From positions 4,216,001 through 4,280,000 of the forward strand of contig JBLDXI010000042.1 in NCBI GenBank assembly GCA_047495785.1: 64,000 nt of DNA. Direction: 5' to 3'. The notes under the pieces were generated by a model. The model saw only the letters and a program-made list of their open reading frames with translations, was not told the origin of the DNA and ran no database searches. Position numbers and translations under genes: made by a program. Of the stretch, positions 10,179 through 20,555 are shown piece after piece; the first letter of the stretch is position 1; the number at the start of each line of letters is the position of its first letter. This DNA is from Lepidodermella squamata. Lineage: Eukaryota > Gastrotricha.

Positions 10179-11501
10179 ATGCCTCACATAATGAAAACAG
10201 CAGCCATATACTTGCTTTCAACGATTATTATTTCTTCAACCCAAGCTGATCAATGGTGGACCAATGTGGGGGGTGATTCATCGCATTCAGGCTACAGGCC
10301 TGACGTTCTTGGAGAGGCCTCGGCAAGTCCGGAATTCTACAAACGATGGGAAAAAACTGTGAGTTCTATCCATGAATACTTCACCATCCAGCCTTTGGTC
10401 TTTCAAGGCTTCATCTACCTTCAAAGCGCTAAGGGCACATTCTACGTGGTACGCGAAACGGACGGCGAATTGGCTGCAACAATCGATATTGAACTTCCGA
10501 ACCCAGACGACCCTAAGATGATAGCACAGCCATTGATCTGCTACGGAAGTAACAGCAGGCCGTATTTAATTTCTCGGATTAATACGATAAAACCCTTGGA
10601 ATCGACGTTCCTCGCAATTGATATTGAGACAAAGAACATAACAAGTAAAATGAACGAGTCACTGGAAGATGAATATACCGGCACAGAATTCCGCATGTCC
10701 TGCAGTCGGCATGGCGTGCTTTACGCAGCTGGAACTGAGGACTCGAATATAGTTAAGGCTCTGACAATACCATATTTTCAGAAGCAATTCGATGTGGATA
10801 TAAATAATAAGTCAGTTTACTCATCAGCGGTCTATAAGGAGGAACGGGTATTCATCTCATCTTATGGCCGGCTATATGAGTTGCATCCTCTCACCGGAGC
10901 TATTTTGAACGACATAACCGTGGATGCGGCTCTCGACAATGGTGGCCGGTGGACGCCGATAGTCGCTAAAGACATGATGATCGCTGTTAGCGTCAGGGGT
11001 CCTGACATCCTGACGTATTTGCATGGTATAGACCTTACATCCCCAACACCCTCAGTTAAATGGACCACCCCTGCTCTTAGCCGCGTTAGAAATACGCCAT
11101 CGATGGCGAGTGATGGAAACTTTACATATTTCGTTGTACCAGAGGGCAAAACGTCGATTGCAGTTATTCGCAACACCGATGGAGAGTTGGTAAAGACCAT
11201 GAAATGCAAAGAATCGCTGGATCCGGACAGTTCCACCATAATTGTGACTGAGGATTTCATCTTTACAGACGCATGCTCGACTTTAACGGCCTTCAGCAAA
11301 ACAAGTGGTGCTATTGTACTGCAGAATCAGTTAGACGTTAGGAGTATTATAACGTATCACGATCACACGGTCTATGCTATTCAACGCGAGTTTGATTGGC
11401 TTATTGGGTCTTACAGGGTCAGCTCAGCTTTTCGTGATTCGTCGCCGTACTTTTCTTTGTTAATATCGGCTCTGCTTGCTGTGAAATTCATGCTTAACTG
11501 A
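10179..11501 (+). CDS. Secreted PQQ-type beta-propeller protein, copy 1
   Basis: A single exon of 440 residues. Two ATGs (10179, 10191) both precede a signal peptide ending STQA before DQWW. The N-terminus WWTNVGGDSSHSGYRPD matches the first strand of PQQ/quinoprotein-like propellers (BamB or alcohol-dehydrogenase-like fold). Blade-like repeats follow, such as YVVRETDGEL, FLAIDIETKN, LYELHPLTGA and AVIRNTDGEL. The C-terminus is a short hydrophobic stretch directly ending the protein, suggesting a GPI-anchor signal. No Trp-docking pattern for real PQQ binding is evident, so catalysis should not be assumed. The paralogue at 13612 is similar throughout. Lack of introns beside intron-rich neighbours raises the option of bacterial or retro-copied origin, unproven. 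Confidence 0.85.
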   Translation: MPHIMKTAAIYLLSTIIISSTQADQWWTNVGGDSSHSGYRPDVLGEASASPEFYKRWEKTVSSIHEYFTIQPLVFQGFIYLQSAKGTFYVVRETDGELAATIDIELPNPDDPKMIAQPLICYGSNSRPYLISRINTIKPLESTFLAIDIETKNITSKMNESLEDEYTGTEFRMSCSRHGVLYAAGTEDSNIVKALTIPYFQKQFDVDINNKSVYSSAVYKEERVFISSYGRLYELHPLTGAILNDITVDAALDNGGRWTPIVAKDMMIAVSVRGPDILTYLHGIDLTSPTPSVKWTTPALSRVRNTPSMASDGNFTYFVVPEGKTSIAVIRNTDGELVKTMKCKESLDPDSSTIIVTEDFIFTDACSTLTAFSKTSGAIVLQNQLDVRSIITYHDHTVYAIQREFDWLIGSYRVSSAFRDSSPYFSLLISALLAVKFMLN

Positions 11502-11662
11502 AGTACTTGAATGAACTGAAAATGATTAATCTGCTCTCTTCGCGATGACTTGAGCTATGGAGTGCGCCGGCCAACTCTCATCCGTAGGTACCCGAATATA
11601 GACGAAGATAGCTGTTTGCCAAAAACAGCTCTCGATTAGACTGATGTAGTTAACAAGTATTG

Positions 11663-11697
11663 AATGAATATGGTATGAATATGGTATGAATATGGGG
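11663..11697. repeat. Short tandem repeat, ~11-nt unit
   Basis: About three copies of atgaatatggt in tandem, just before a small MITE. Confidence 0.7.
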
Positions 11698-11710
11698 CCA
11701 TCGTAGTGTA

Positions 11711-11825
11711 CAGGGCGTTCGCGTAATAATACTACGGGTGAGCTAAAAATAGCTACAAAAAGCTAAATTGAATGCAAAAAGTAGCAAAGCTATTTTTAGA
11801 AGAGTATTATTACGCGAACACTCTG
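11711..11825. mobile_element. 115-bp MITE with TA target duplication (Tc1/mariner-like)
   Basis: The left end CAGGGCGTTCGCGTAATAAT and the right end, read inward, CAGAGTGTTCGCGTAATAAT form inverted repeats of about 24 bp. TA dinucleotides flank both sides (11709-11710, 11826-11827), consistent with Tc1/mariner-type insertion. There is no coding capacity. Confidence 0.75.
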
Positions 11826-12015
11826 TATGAAGCGCAGTGAATAGAAGCAAAAGCGCGGTTTACCAGTGTTCCGATTTTTGCCCACTCAGTGGCAGACACA
11901 AAGAAATATTCCTTATTAAAACCGTTGAGAAAAGGGGTAGGGGTATATTTAATCGGCGTACACTTTTAAGACCTTATGAAGCCGGCCAGGTTTAGGGATT
12001 TCTTGAGTTAAAAAT

Positions 12016-12507
12016 GGGTGTGCCAACTGCACATAACTACTGAAAATAAAATTTCAGCACTAAATTTAAGGTTCCAGCACAAATTTGAAAGTCTCTCGCA
12101 CTATTCCTATTTGCGACTAAATCAACAACTCCAGCACTAAATATGCGTAGCCACCACCCAATTCTACTTTAATTACAACCGAGAATACCATCAAGAGATC
12201 ATCATTTATTAGTTTGCAAATTTTTGAAATCATTGCTTTCTTTTACAGCTGAGCTATTTAACTCGCTACGATTGATTGGCTCATTAAAAAATGAAATAAA
12301 ATAAATAGCTCAGACTTGATCCACCAGGGCGGGTTGAGCTTTTCGTTTGCGGCCTCGCTTAGCTGTAGGCCCGAGCGGAAGCTGCTCGGCAAGTTCAACC
12401 GGGAAAGAAACGTCGCCCAGGCGCATCTGTATACCAAGGGCGTGGTAACAGTGGTAAGTTTTGAGAAAATTCCCGCAACTGCACACTTGCTGCTCACCGT
12501 CAATCAA
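12016..12507. mobile_element. Truncated copy of the MULE transposon
   Basis: It is closely similar to 17366-17829 of the complete MULE, starting at the same terminal GGGTGTGCCAACTGCAC and including the last transposase exon. The minus-strand frame 12507-12310 keeps the SWIM zinc finger (CSCG...CYH) and the RGRKRKAQPALV tail. Homology stops abruptly at 12507, where sequence matching the end of the beta-propeller gene begins. The other end and the target duplication are missing, so the copy is dead. Confidence 0.85.
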
Positions 12508-12514
12508 TTCTATG

Positions 12515-12640
12515 TTTATTCTATGTTTATATCTGCTCTGCTTGCTGGGAAATTCACGCTTAACTGAAGTTCTTAATGAACGGAAAATGATTCATCCGCT
12601 CTCTTCGCGATGAGTTTAGCTATGAAGTGCAGCCAAGTCG
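12515..12640 (+). pseudogene. 3' remnant of a third beta-propeller gene
   Basis: The stretch is nearly identical to 11445-11570: it still codes ISALLAGKFTLN plus a stop, matching the C-terminal ISALLAVKFMLN of copy 1, and the downstream flank (tgatt.atc.gctctcttcgcgatga) is shared. Similarity between the flanks resumes near 12896-12945 versus 11829-11870. The rest of the gene is gone, replaced on the left by the MULE fragment. Confidence 0.8.
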
Positions 12641-13302
12641 CATCCCGAAGAAGATATGTGTTTACTGAAAACAGCCTCGATTAATGCTTCAGAGTTGAGT
12701 ACGATTTGCTGTATCTCTGAAATATGAGTTTACCCTAATTCAAACTACCTGTAGCAGTACTGTACTCATTCTCATAGTCCTACTATTACTCCTTAATTTA
12801 TGCAAGTTGCCTTTCGATCGATTGGCATCAGTCAAATCGCTCAGTTGTAAACAATTAATGAATTAATGTGGCTTCGCCCAATCATGGGCCAATCGCAGTT
12901 AATGAAGCGTATTTAATAGAAGTAAAAGCGCAGTTTACAAGATCAAAGATCGTGTTGCAAATTTGAGTTTAACGATTTCTTAAGTGTGGTCAACCGTTTT
13001 CGGCAAAATCCACCGTGCCGTGTAGTTCACGGGGCAGCTTTTGCGATAGTTTTGAAGCATTAAAAGCGCCAAAAACAGTAAAAGACTTTTGAGGCTGATT
13101 ATAATCCAAACGTTTCCAGAAGATTTCACTACATTGGTTTTTAATTTTCTAATTCATTGAATGGGGGCAGTCGAAAAACCTTCCAATGGATACTGATAAT
13201 CGTCTGTCTTGATTCATTTTTATCAGTTGTAGTTTGCTTGTCCTTGTTGGCACAGCTCGTTTGTGTGGCATTTAAGAAAAAATGTATCAGTAAATAAAAA
13301 AG
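12641..13302. other. Duplicated flank, no gene
   Basis: Partly a diverged duplicate of the sequence downstream of copy 1. No coding sequence is supported. Confidence 0.45.
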
Positions 13303-13380
13303 GGTCATTGCTTTCAGAAACCATACTCCTGACAAAAGCATAAATTAGCTGACAAAAGACGAAAATTAGCCAACAAAAAC
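13303..13380. mobile_element. Solo arm of the foldback element found in the FB11 intron
   Basis: It contains the words gtcattgctttcagaaa, cctgacaaaagca, aattagctgac and aaaattagc in the same order as the right arm of the element at 59289-60082, but diverged and without a partner arm. Confidence 0.55.
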
Positions 13381-13388
13381 CCACCTTT

Positions 13389-13415
13389 TAGTCCGGGTAA
13401 GCAAAACCCGGACTA
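13389..13415. repeat. Perfect 10-bp hairpin
   Basis: TAGTCCGGGT and ACCCGGACTA are separated by a 7-nt loop (aagcaaa). Possibly a relic end of a small element. Confidence 0.6.
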
Positions 13416-13611
13416 CAACGTATGACGAAGTAGCCGCTCTGCAAAGAATTTCGGATATCCACTGCGCACTTAAAAGCCCAACTTTCTGGCCCACCCCGCA
13501 AGTCCGTTTATCGCCTGATGGAACTGATAAGAAAAAAGTAGGGCATTAATCAGTAAGAGAGCGGCTTTGTTTTATAGCAACGTTTATTCCGCTTCCAACA
13601 CATTACCCGAA

Positions 13612-14904
13612 ATGAGAATCGCTGTTGCTTTATCAGTTTTAGGTATCCTAAATTCGTCTACGCTAGCTGATGAGTGGTGGACGAACTTGGGTGGTGATTC
13701 TTCACATTCCGGCTTCAAACCAGACACTCTCGGCGTAGCCTCCCCAGCCAAAGAATTCAGCAGACGCTGGGAAACGGAATTCAGCTTCGATAATGCAGCT
13801 TCAATAATAGGTCAGCCTCTGGTCTTTCAGGGAAGGATCTACGTGCAAACCGAAGACGGTAGAATCTACATTATCAGAGAAACAGATGGCAAATTCACTG
13901 GGACAGTTAAGCTCGAAAGCCCAGACGAGTCGATGCAAAGGATAACACAGCCTTTGGTTTGCTACAGCAGTAATGGCCGGCCGTATCTGATATCGCTAAT
14001 CAATACATACAATCGATTGAAAACCGTGTTTTTCGCCGTTGACATTGAAACGCTGCAAGTAACTAGCAAAACTTTCGATTCATCAGGAGAAGCTCTTTCT
14101 ATTGGAAGATTTGTAATGTCATGCAGCCGCAAGTATGGTATGCTATACTCTGCAGGGTTGCAAAAATCTGAGCAAGTTATGGCGCTTTCAGTACCTGATT
14201 TTCGGCAACAGTTCGACGTGTCGTACTTCCTTAATCCTGCTACCTCATCATCTATCTATAATGACGAAAGGCTCTTTGTCGCATCTTCAGGCTGGCTCTA
14301 TGAGTTGAATCCTCTCACAGGTGATCAGTTGAATAACGTATCTCTGAATTCGAACACCCTTGGATATTGGGTACCTATAATTGTCGACAATATGCTGCTA
14401 GCCGCCAGTTTTTCTGATCGTGGAACAGATTTGTATTGCATAGACCTTTCAGCCGCAACGCCTACTGTGAAATGGAGCCTTCCAGCTATCACGAATCTAA
14501 CTCTTCGGCCAATGATTGCTAGCGATGGAAATTTTACATATTTCGTTAGACACGAGGATAAAGCATCGATTGCAGTCATACGGAATAGTGATGGTAAGTG
14601 GGTCAATACCATGAAATGCCAAGCAAGAGATTCGGTCGGTGGCGATTTCGTGGTGACAAATGACTACGTCTTTGCTGGGCTCTGCTATAGCGTTGTGGCT
14701 TTCGACAAGGCAAGCAGTCAAATAGCGATGCAGACAACATTTACCGCTAGGCACATGACTTACCACGACGGAACGGTCTATATCATTAGGTATTTTGTAC
14801 CCCCAGCCATCGGGGCCTACAGAGTTAACAGCGCGGCGACGTTCGGTAAAGGGCCATTTCTATTATTGACTGTTTTGCTGGCTGTTGTGTTTCAGACGTT
14901 ATGA
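13612..14904 (+). CDS. Secreted PQQ-type beta-propeller protein, copy 2
   Basis: A single exon of 430 residues beginning MRIAVALSVLGI with a signal peptide ending STLA before DEWW. It is a paralogue of the gene at 10179 along its whole length: WWTNLGGDSSHSGFKPD, PLVFQGRIYVQTEDG, FAVDIETLQV, LYELNPLTGD, AVIRNSDGKW. The protein ends in a hydrophobic tail (LLLTVLLAVVF) typical of a GPI signal. No intron is seen. It is probably an extracellular, membrane-tethered propeller. The pair plus the remnant at 12515 show local gene amplification with loss of one copy. Confidence 0.85.
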   Translation: MRIAVALSVLGILNSSTLADEWWTNLGGDSSHSGFKPDTLGVASPAKEFSRRWETEFSFDNAASIIGQPLVFQGRIYVQTEDGRIYIIRETDGKFTGTVKLESPDESMQRITQPLVCYSSNGRPYLISLINTYNRLKTVFFAVDIETLQVTSKTFDSSGEALSIGRFVMSCSRKYGMLYSAGLQKSEQVMALSVPDFRQQFDVSYFLNPATSSSIYNDERLFVASSGWLYELNPLTGDQLNNVSLNSNTLGYWVPIIVDNMLLAASFSDRGTDLYCIDLSAATPTVKWSLPAITNLTLRPMIASDGNFTYFVRHEDKASIAVIRNSDGKWVNTMKCQARDSVGGDFVVTNDYVFAGLCYSVVAFDKASSQIAMQTTFTARHMTYHDGTVYIIRYFVPPAIGAYRVNSAATFGKGPFLLLTVLLAVVFQTL

Positions 14905-15339
14905 TTGCCATTTTACTTGATTAGTTGATTCAATAGCGTGATTATTGGACCTTTCCGAACTTCGAAAAGCTTGATTTTAGGTGAAATGCCGAAAAATAAA
15001 AAAATGACCCTATTTTTCAAAATTGCGTAGGTTGTAACTAGGTACCGAAACGCATCGCGGGCACGATCCTACACCATCGCAATCTGTCTTATTCGCCATC
15101 AAAATCAGGTGGCTATAGAGCAAATATATGCGGGCATATAATCCGCGCGTGGGGTTAGGCACCTCGAAAATGTTCCCCCATGACTTTGTCGGTGAAAAAA
15201 AGAAAATTTTTGTGTATATTGCACGTCAATTTTTTTATTTTTGAGGCGGTTGGCTCAGCTGTCGTTTCCCCTTCATATAACCCCGATTTTCGGAGGTTAA
15301 TCTCAGTTCAAATTACATTTTCCCTCGAAAATTTCCATA
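14905..15339. other. Intergenic / promoter of the gene at 15340
   Basis: A TATA-like catataa at 15274-15280 lies 60 nt before the ATG at 15340. Nothing else is supported. Confidence 0.4.
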
Positions 15340-15762
15340 ATGAGCCTCCAAGTTGTTTGCTTCGCTCTGGCCGTCGCGTTTGCCAATGCTATCATTGTGC
15401 CCGGGGATAACAGCCCGCGTCTCGAGCCCGATTCCGAAGCCGTCAACCAGTACTACGCCGATCACAGCAATGGCGAGTTGTTCGCTACTGGTAATATCAT
15501 CGAAATCGCCAGTGCTGAGGAGTGCGATAGCGCGTGCACGGATATGGGCGAGCATCTCAAGTTTTCGCAGTACTTCCAACCCATCCAGTACTGCAACTGC
15601 TTCAACCACCACCCGGACAAATTTGTGGCTGACTACACCCAGGGCGAGGAGGCCTGCAAGGAGGTGTGCCAGAAGAAGAACCTGCCCCACCACTACGACC
15701 AGGGTGAATACGAGTACGGCAGCTGCGAGTGCTACAAGGACGCTGGTGACAGGCCTAATTAA
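15340..15762 (+). CDS. Secreted Cys-rich two-module protein (family A, copy 2)
   Basis: A single exon of 140 residues with a signal peptide (MSLQVVCFALAVAFANA). It carries the same two C-x3-C...C-x-C modules as the gene at 4980: CDSAC...CNC then CKEVC...CEC, with CFNHHPDKF, QKKNLPHHY and CYKDAGDRP conserved. It is markedly GC-rich and uses C/G-ending codons compared with copy 1, suggesting higher expression or different base pressure. It is presumably secreted; function unknown. Confidence 0.88.
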   Translation: MSLQVVCFALAVAFANAIIVPGDNSPRLEPDSEAVNQYYADHSNGELFATGNIIEIASAEECDSACTDMGEHLKFSQYFQPIQYCNCFNHHPDKFVADYTQGEEACKEVCQKKNLPHHYDQGEYEYGSCECYKDAGDRPN

Positions 15763-16473
15763 ATAAGGCAAAAATAATCAATGATGATGCCGATGTCAAT
15801 AATATAGCTTATAGCTAACTCAGCAACAAATAATGGTGCCGGTGAGCTTGTTTTAATCACCATACGGTTTAGGGTATCAATTGCTTGAATTTTCGGACTT
15901 CGAGCGCTGAAAAGCCGAATAAAGCTAAATCAGAATATATAACCTAATTTTTAATTTACCTAATTTGAATTAACTAATTAACTTTCTTCAGCTTTAATCG
16001 ACCAAGCCCCCAAGTCCATACAATCTATTTTTTCAGCAAATCAGGCCATTCGGCAAACACGTGGTGCCCGACTGACATTCAAAATTCCCAACATGCGGCT
16101 GAAAACGGGTCAGATTAGCCTCGCTTATCGGGGTCCTACTTTTTTTTAACAAACTTCCTTTGTACATACATTGTCCTTACCATCGTCCTATTGATATTCT
16201 TGCTTATACTGAATTACCTCCGGCTTGTACTTGTGGATTTAATGCTTGCCACAGCGCGAACGCGTGCCGTCAAATTGTTTATAAACACCTGATTTCAATA
16301 ACGGATGAACGTGTATGTAGCAAGCTGCTGTCGATCTCAAATAATTGTTAATTTTTTGTACATCTACTTGACTCTTGAATTCTGAACAGGACCGAATAAT
16401 CATGACTTGTTGCTACCTTTTTTCTCATTGACAATTTTTTATAACCGAGCTCTCAACTGTGGGATAAATGCTC
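15763..16473. other. Intergenic, no gene supported
   Basis: 16160-16473 leads into an (AAAT)n tract and may be the 3' end of a non-LTR retroelement, but no domain is recognisable in the 63-residue frame at 16160. Confidence 0.3.
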
Positions 16474-16505
16474 TTAAATAAATAAATAAATAAATAAATA
16501 AATTT
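16474..16505. repeat. (AAAT)n microsatellite
   Basis: About seven uninterrupted taaa units. Such tails often mark the 3' end of CR1/Jockey-type retrotransposons; no coding part is seen nearby. Confidence 0.8.
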
Positions 16506-17356
16506 TTTATTCGTGAATAGGTTTATTTAGTGAGTACAAATCCCTAATTTTTTAGCCGGGAGTCTAGGTGACTATAAAATTAGCCATAAATCAAGGTAAA
16601 ATTATCCGGACTTGGGAAACCGGAATTCGATATTCAAAAAGTCCCCAATAATTCTGCATTAGGGGAATATTTTTTCCAATAATTCAACTAGCTGCCAAAG
16701 TAGGAAAGCCTAAAAAGTGGCAAAAATTTAGGGCGCAATGCTCAATATCGCTCATCGGTCAAACAGACAACGGATTTATGAAGAAAAGAATATCGGCTGC
16801 AGTGGTGGTTATTGTAAGCCCCCTGCAGAAATCCTCCAATTTTTAGAGAAGCATGACAGCATGGCCAAATTCTTTGGAAAATCACCGAAGAGTTACTGCA
16901 GCTTTGGACTTGCCACTTAAGGCTTTTTCACACTACGGTAAAGGAAAAAGTAAAGTAAAAAAGCGTTAACCGGTCGCGTGCTCGTTGAAGTGATGTTGAG
17001 ATTTCGTAGTGTGAACGCTTGAGGTGAAGCATTTTTTGTACATTTTTTTGTAAATAATCTTTTCTCAGATCGGTTTTCTGATTTTTTAATTAAAAACGCG
17101 CCATTTTGTTTGCGACCGTCATAAAAGGGCTAGCAAATTCTGCATAAGCGGTTTCAGTTTCTTGTAAAAGGGTTAAAAATGACACCGAATAAAGTAGGTA
17201 TTTTGAAAATGCCCTGATTTTCAAAAAATGCATTGTGTCCCGTCAAAGCGCCATGGGTCTAAATTCTGAATAATTGCACTAATAAAATTGAATTCTAGCA
17301 CTATACAATTAAGCGTCGGGTGAATAGCGATACCTTTCTGAACCTGGGAATTCTAC
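16506..17356. other. Intergenic, no gene supported
   Basis: Short frames only (for example 16738-16920) without domain, signal peptide or splice support. Confidence 0.4.
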
Positions 17357-17365
17357 ATTTTAAAT

Positions 17366-19953
17366 GGGTGTGCCAACTGCACCTACTAAAAATAAGGTTC
17401 CGGCACTAAATTTGAAAGTCACTCGCACTAATCCTATTTGCGACTAAATCAACACCTCCAGCACTAAAAATGCGTAGCCACCACCTAATTTTGCTTTAAT
17501 TAGAACTGAGAATATACCATCAAGAGATCATCATTTATTAGTTTACAAATTTTTGAAATCATTGCTTTCTTTTACAGCTGAGCAATCCGACTCGCTACGG
17601 ATGAATGGCTCATTAAACAATTAAAAATAAATAGCTCAGTCTTGGACCACCAGGGCGGGTTGAGCTTTTCGTTTGCGGCCTCGCTTAGCTTTAGGCCCAA
17701 GCGGCAGCTGCTCGGCAAGTTCGACCGGGAAAGAAACGTCGCCCAGGCGCATCTGTATACCAAGGACGTGGTAACAGTGGTAAGTTTTGAGAAAATTCCA
17801 GCAATTGCACACTTGCTGCTCACCGTCGATCAAAACCATCCTATTAATACAAATAACCTATTAATACGCCATAAAAACTTGAAAGAATTCTCACCCGAAA
17901 CGCTTATTGAACTTGGAGAACGAGTCGAAATCAGGCCACGAGAATTTCGAGAATATTTCAGCCACCTGAGGGCCAACATCTTTGTCTAGAGGCTTGTTTC
18001 TTGCCAAGAGAGCTTCCCAGACAGCTTGAGACAGCTCGTCCTTCGGTGGATTCGACTTCGGCGGTCGACCACGGGCTCGCTTCGCTGGCGGGGGTCCCTT
18101 CGGGACAGCGGCAGCAGCAGCAGTAGCAGCAACACCTTCTGCCAAAGCTGACTGCTTCGTCCACACGTACAGAGTTCCATTGCCGCTCGGCTGCGATCGA
18201 AGACCGGTGCCAACATCTCGAGCCCAGACACGCGCCTTTTCCCAAACTTCGTCCTTGATTGTTGGCGCTGTGAAGAACTTCTTGTAGTTGACGCACTTCT
18301 TGTTCCGCTCCCACGACCAGCGACCGAGCATCTTTTTCGCAACTTCAAGCAGCTGCATGACGGGCAGACGACTCCGAAAGGTGTAATCGGTCTTGATGCG
18401 GCCGTTCTTGCCTTCTTGGCCGTTGTTGTTGACCATTGAGCCGATAGCGTAGCCTTGGTACCACGTGTTGTTCTTGTCCAGGTACTGCTTCTTGAAAGCC
18501 GCCAAACACGCCGCCGCTTCCGGCACCGCCTCCCATTTGCTGACAAACAACTGAGACACGACCTGGAACACAGCAGGCGACCAGCACAGTTGCATGGAGT
18601 AGACGTCGTCCTTGAATTGATCGCGCAGCTTGGTGTCTTTGATCGTTGGTAGATACTCTTGCTTGAGATTTTTCGTGACATGAAACCAGCAGATGGCGTG
18701 CTTCACTTCGGCAAACACTGCTCGGATCGCCCTCCTAATCGCCTTAGCAGCGTCTGAGACGGCGAGCGCCGGAAGCCATTCGGACAAGTGGTCTTTGACC
18801 GCTCTCAGCACGAACTCGTAGTCGTCCTCAGCCTCGCCGGTGCACACCGCCACCATAATCGGGTGAAAATGTCGGTCCTAATGAGGAAATTGTAAAAAAT
18901 TAAAAAAAATTGATAAGAATCGACAGCAATACGAACCTTGTCACTGAAGCCAACCAAGATGACCGGGTAACCGTTGACGTTGGTCTTGTACGTCGCGTCG
19001 ATGTGAAGGTCGTGTGCGCCGACCTTCTTGGCGTATTTACTGAGCCGGCGCGTCGTTAGTGCGATTCGACACACGCTTTTCTTCTCATCGATTTGATCAT
19101 AGTTGAAGTAGGAGGACACTACGAAAGGGTCATCCCTTGACGTTGTAGACTCCTTGGAGTGCTCCTCAGCAAAATGGCGTAGCGCGGCGATGCTGACCTT
19201 CGTCGGGCCGTGGTGTTTCTTCCGAAGGGTGGCCAAGTAACTCGAGAGTTGCGAATCCTTCGGCTCTGGAATTCCTTTTTCCCTGAACGCCATTAAAATC
19301 GAGAGAGGCTTTGTTTTACCGTCAAGGAAAAGCTTATCGATGATGCGCCGAGTTGCTGGGGGCAAACCGCGTTGTTTTTCTTTCTTCGGTTGCGAATGAT
19401 CATGGTTGACGTCGTTTTCTTCCAGCGACACGTACAGCGAATCGGCATGAATAACTTTTCGGAGCTTACTTTCGCAACCAGGGTGTGAGCAGTCGAAGTA
19501 GTGCATCATGCCGCGGTTGGTGAGGTACGAGCGGCCGTTATTCCACCACCAAGCTGTGCCGGTGTCCGCGACGTGATCGTCGGCAGCCTCCTCGTCCTCA
19601 AACTGTTGAACACACGTCCAGACCTGCTCCTTGCCGCGTCGACGACTGGCTGGTTGCGGCGGCGGCAGATTTTCGGCCGTATCGATGATTAAGAGGGGCA
19701 CTTTCAGAATAATAACCAAGAAATAATAATGACGAGATGATGATGATGCAGTTGATGATATGATGACTGAGCCGCCTTAAATATTGCTCGGCGGCGCGCC
19801 TAAGCTATTATTTAGTGCCACACCGACTATTTATTGCTGGATTCATTATTTAGGTGGCGCGAAGATTTAGTGCCGCCTGTTTGCATTTTAGGTGGACGCA
19901 CTCACAAATTTAGTGCTGGAACCTCATTTTAGGTGGTGCACTTATTTAGACCC
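17366..19953 (-). mobile_element. Complete MULE DNA transposon, 2588 bp
   Basis: A perfect 9-bp target duplication, attttaaat, flanks it at 17357-17365 and 19954-19962. The ends begin GGGTGTGCC (left) and, read inward, GGGTCTAAATAAGTGCACC (right). Imperfect inverted repeats share CTAAAAATGAGGTTCC-like and GCACTAAATTTG words over about 100 bp, with many further CACCTAAA/GCACTAAAT words on the right end. It holds one uninterrupted transposase gene on the minus strand. Termini, duplication and open frame are all intact, so the copy looks young and possibly autonomous. Confidence 0.92.
17636..19719 (-). CDS. MULE-type transposase (FLYWCH-like, DDE, SWIM)
   Basis: Three exons, 19719-18937, 18877-17895 and 17840-17636, join in frame with GT-AG introns of 59 and 54 nt, giving 656 residues. 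Order: N-terminal FLYWCH/WRKY-GCM1-like zinc motif (W-TC near residue 34; C-HPGC; H-DH); MULE DDE core with LHIDATYK (first D), AVSDAAKAIRRAI and ICWFHV (second D region) and NNNGQEGKNGRIK (E); then a C-terminal SWIM zinc finger CNCWNF...HCYH and a basic tail. No stop or frameshift interrupts it. It would cut and reinsert elements bearing its terminal repeats; the fragment at 12016 is a relative. The start Met is the first in the frame; a later start would keep all domains. Confidence 0.9.
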
Positions 19954-19962
19954 ATTTTAAAT

Positions 19963-20494
19963 TTCAGAATATCTTTTAGCGGAACCAAAGTCAAAATATG
20001 CAAATCATTTATTGAATAATTCTACGAATTTTAGGCGAAGCTTCAATTCTGAATTGAGCGCTCTGTCTTAATGTTGCGCTAAATTTACTGGTGATTTTTA
20101 ATGTTCCCAATCTTGGCCCGCAAGAAATATCCGAAAAGCGATGTCAGGCCACTAGAAAATTCCAAAGTTTGGTTCCGCTGACAGCAAATTTGGTTCAGCT
20201 AAAAGGAGGACCCTTAAATGAAAAAATCAAATTTGAAATGAAAAAATTTAAATTTTGAGTTACATAATCCCGAATTCCGGAAAAGCAATCGGAAATGTGT
20301 CTCATATTTTTTTAAATATTATTTTCTAATTACGTGTGAATTTTCCAAGGTCAAAAATCTATCAACTAAAAATGGGCTCAGCTTACGCAAGTCAGTTCCT
20401 TGTTTGTTTCGCAATTTTCCACTCGCAACACTCGCGCTGTGTGGCCTATTATTGCGCATTTGTCCCTAGAAACATTTCTATACTGCGAGATTGG
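19963..20494. other. Intergenic, AT-rich
   Basis: No gene supported; the promoter side of the vWA-like gene. Confidence 0.4.
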
Positions 20495-20502
20495 TATAAA
20501 AA
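20495..20502 (+). promoter_or_regulatory. TATA box of the vWA-like gene
   Basis: TATAAAAA lies 54 nt before the ATG at 20556. Confidence 0.6.
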
Positions 20503-20555
20503 CCCAATATTTTCCCTATTTCTCCATCATCACTCAGCAATCACTCAGTTCCACA

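Noticed and set aside
16160-16505. Possible 3' end of a second non-LTR retrotransposon
   Set aside because: Only the (AAAT)n tail is suggestive; the 63-residue frame has no reverse-transcriptase motif.
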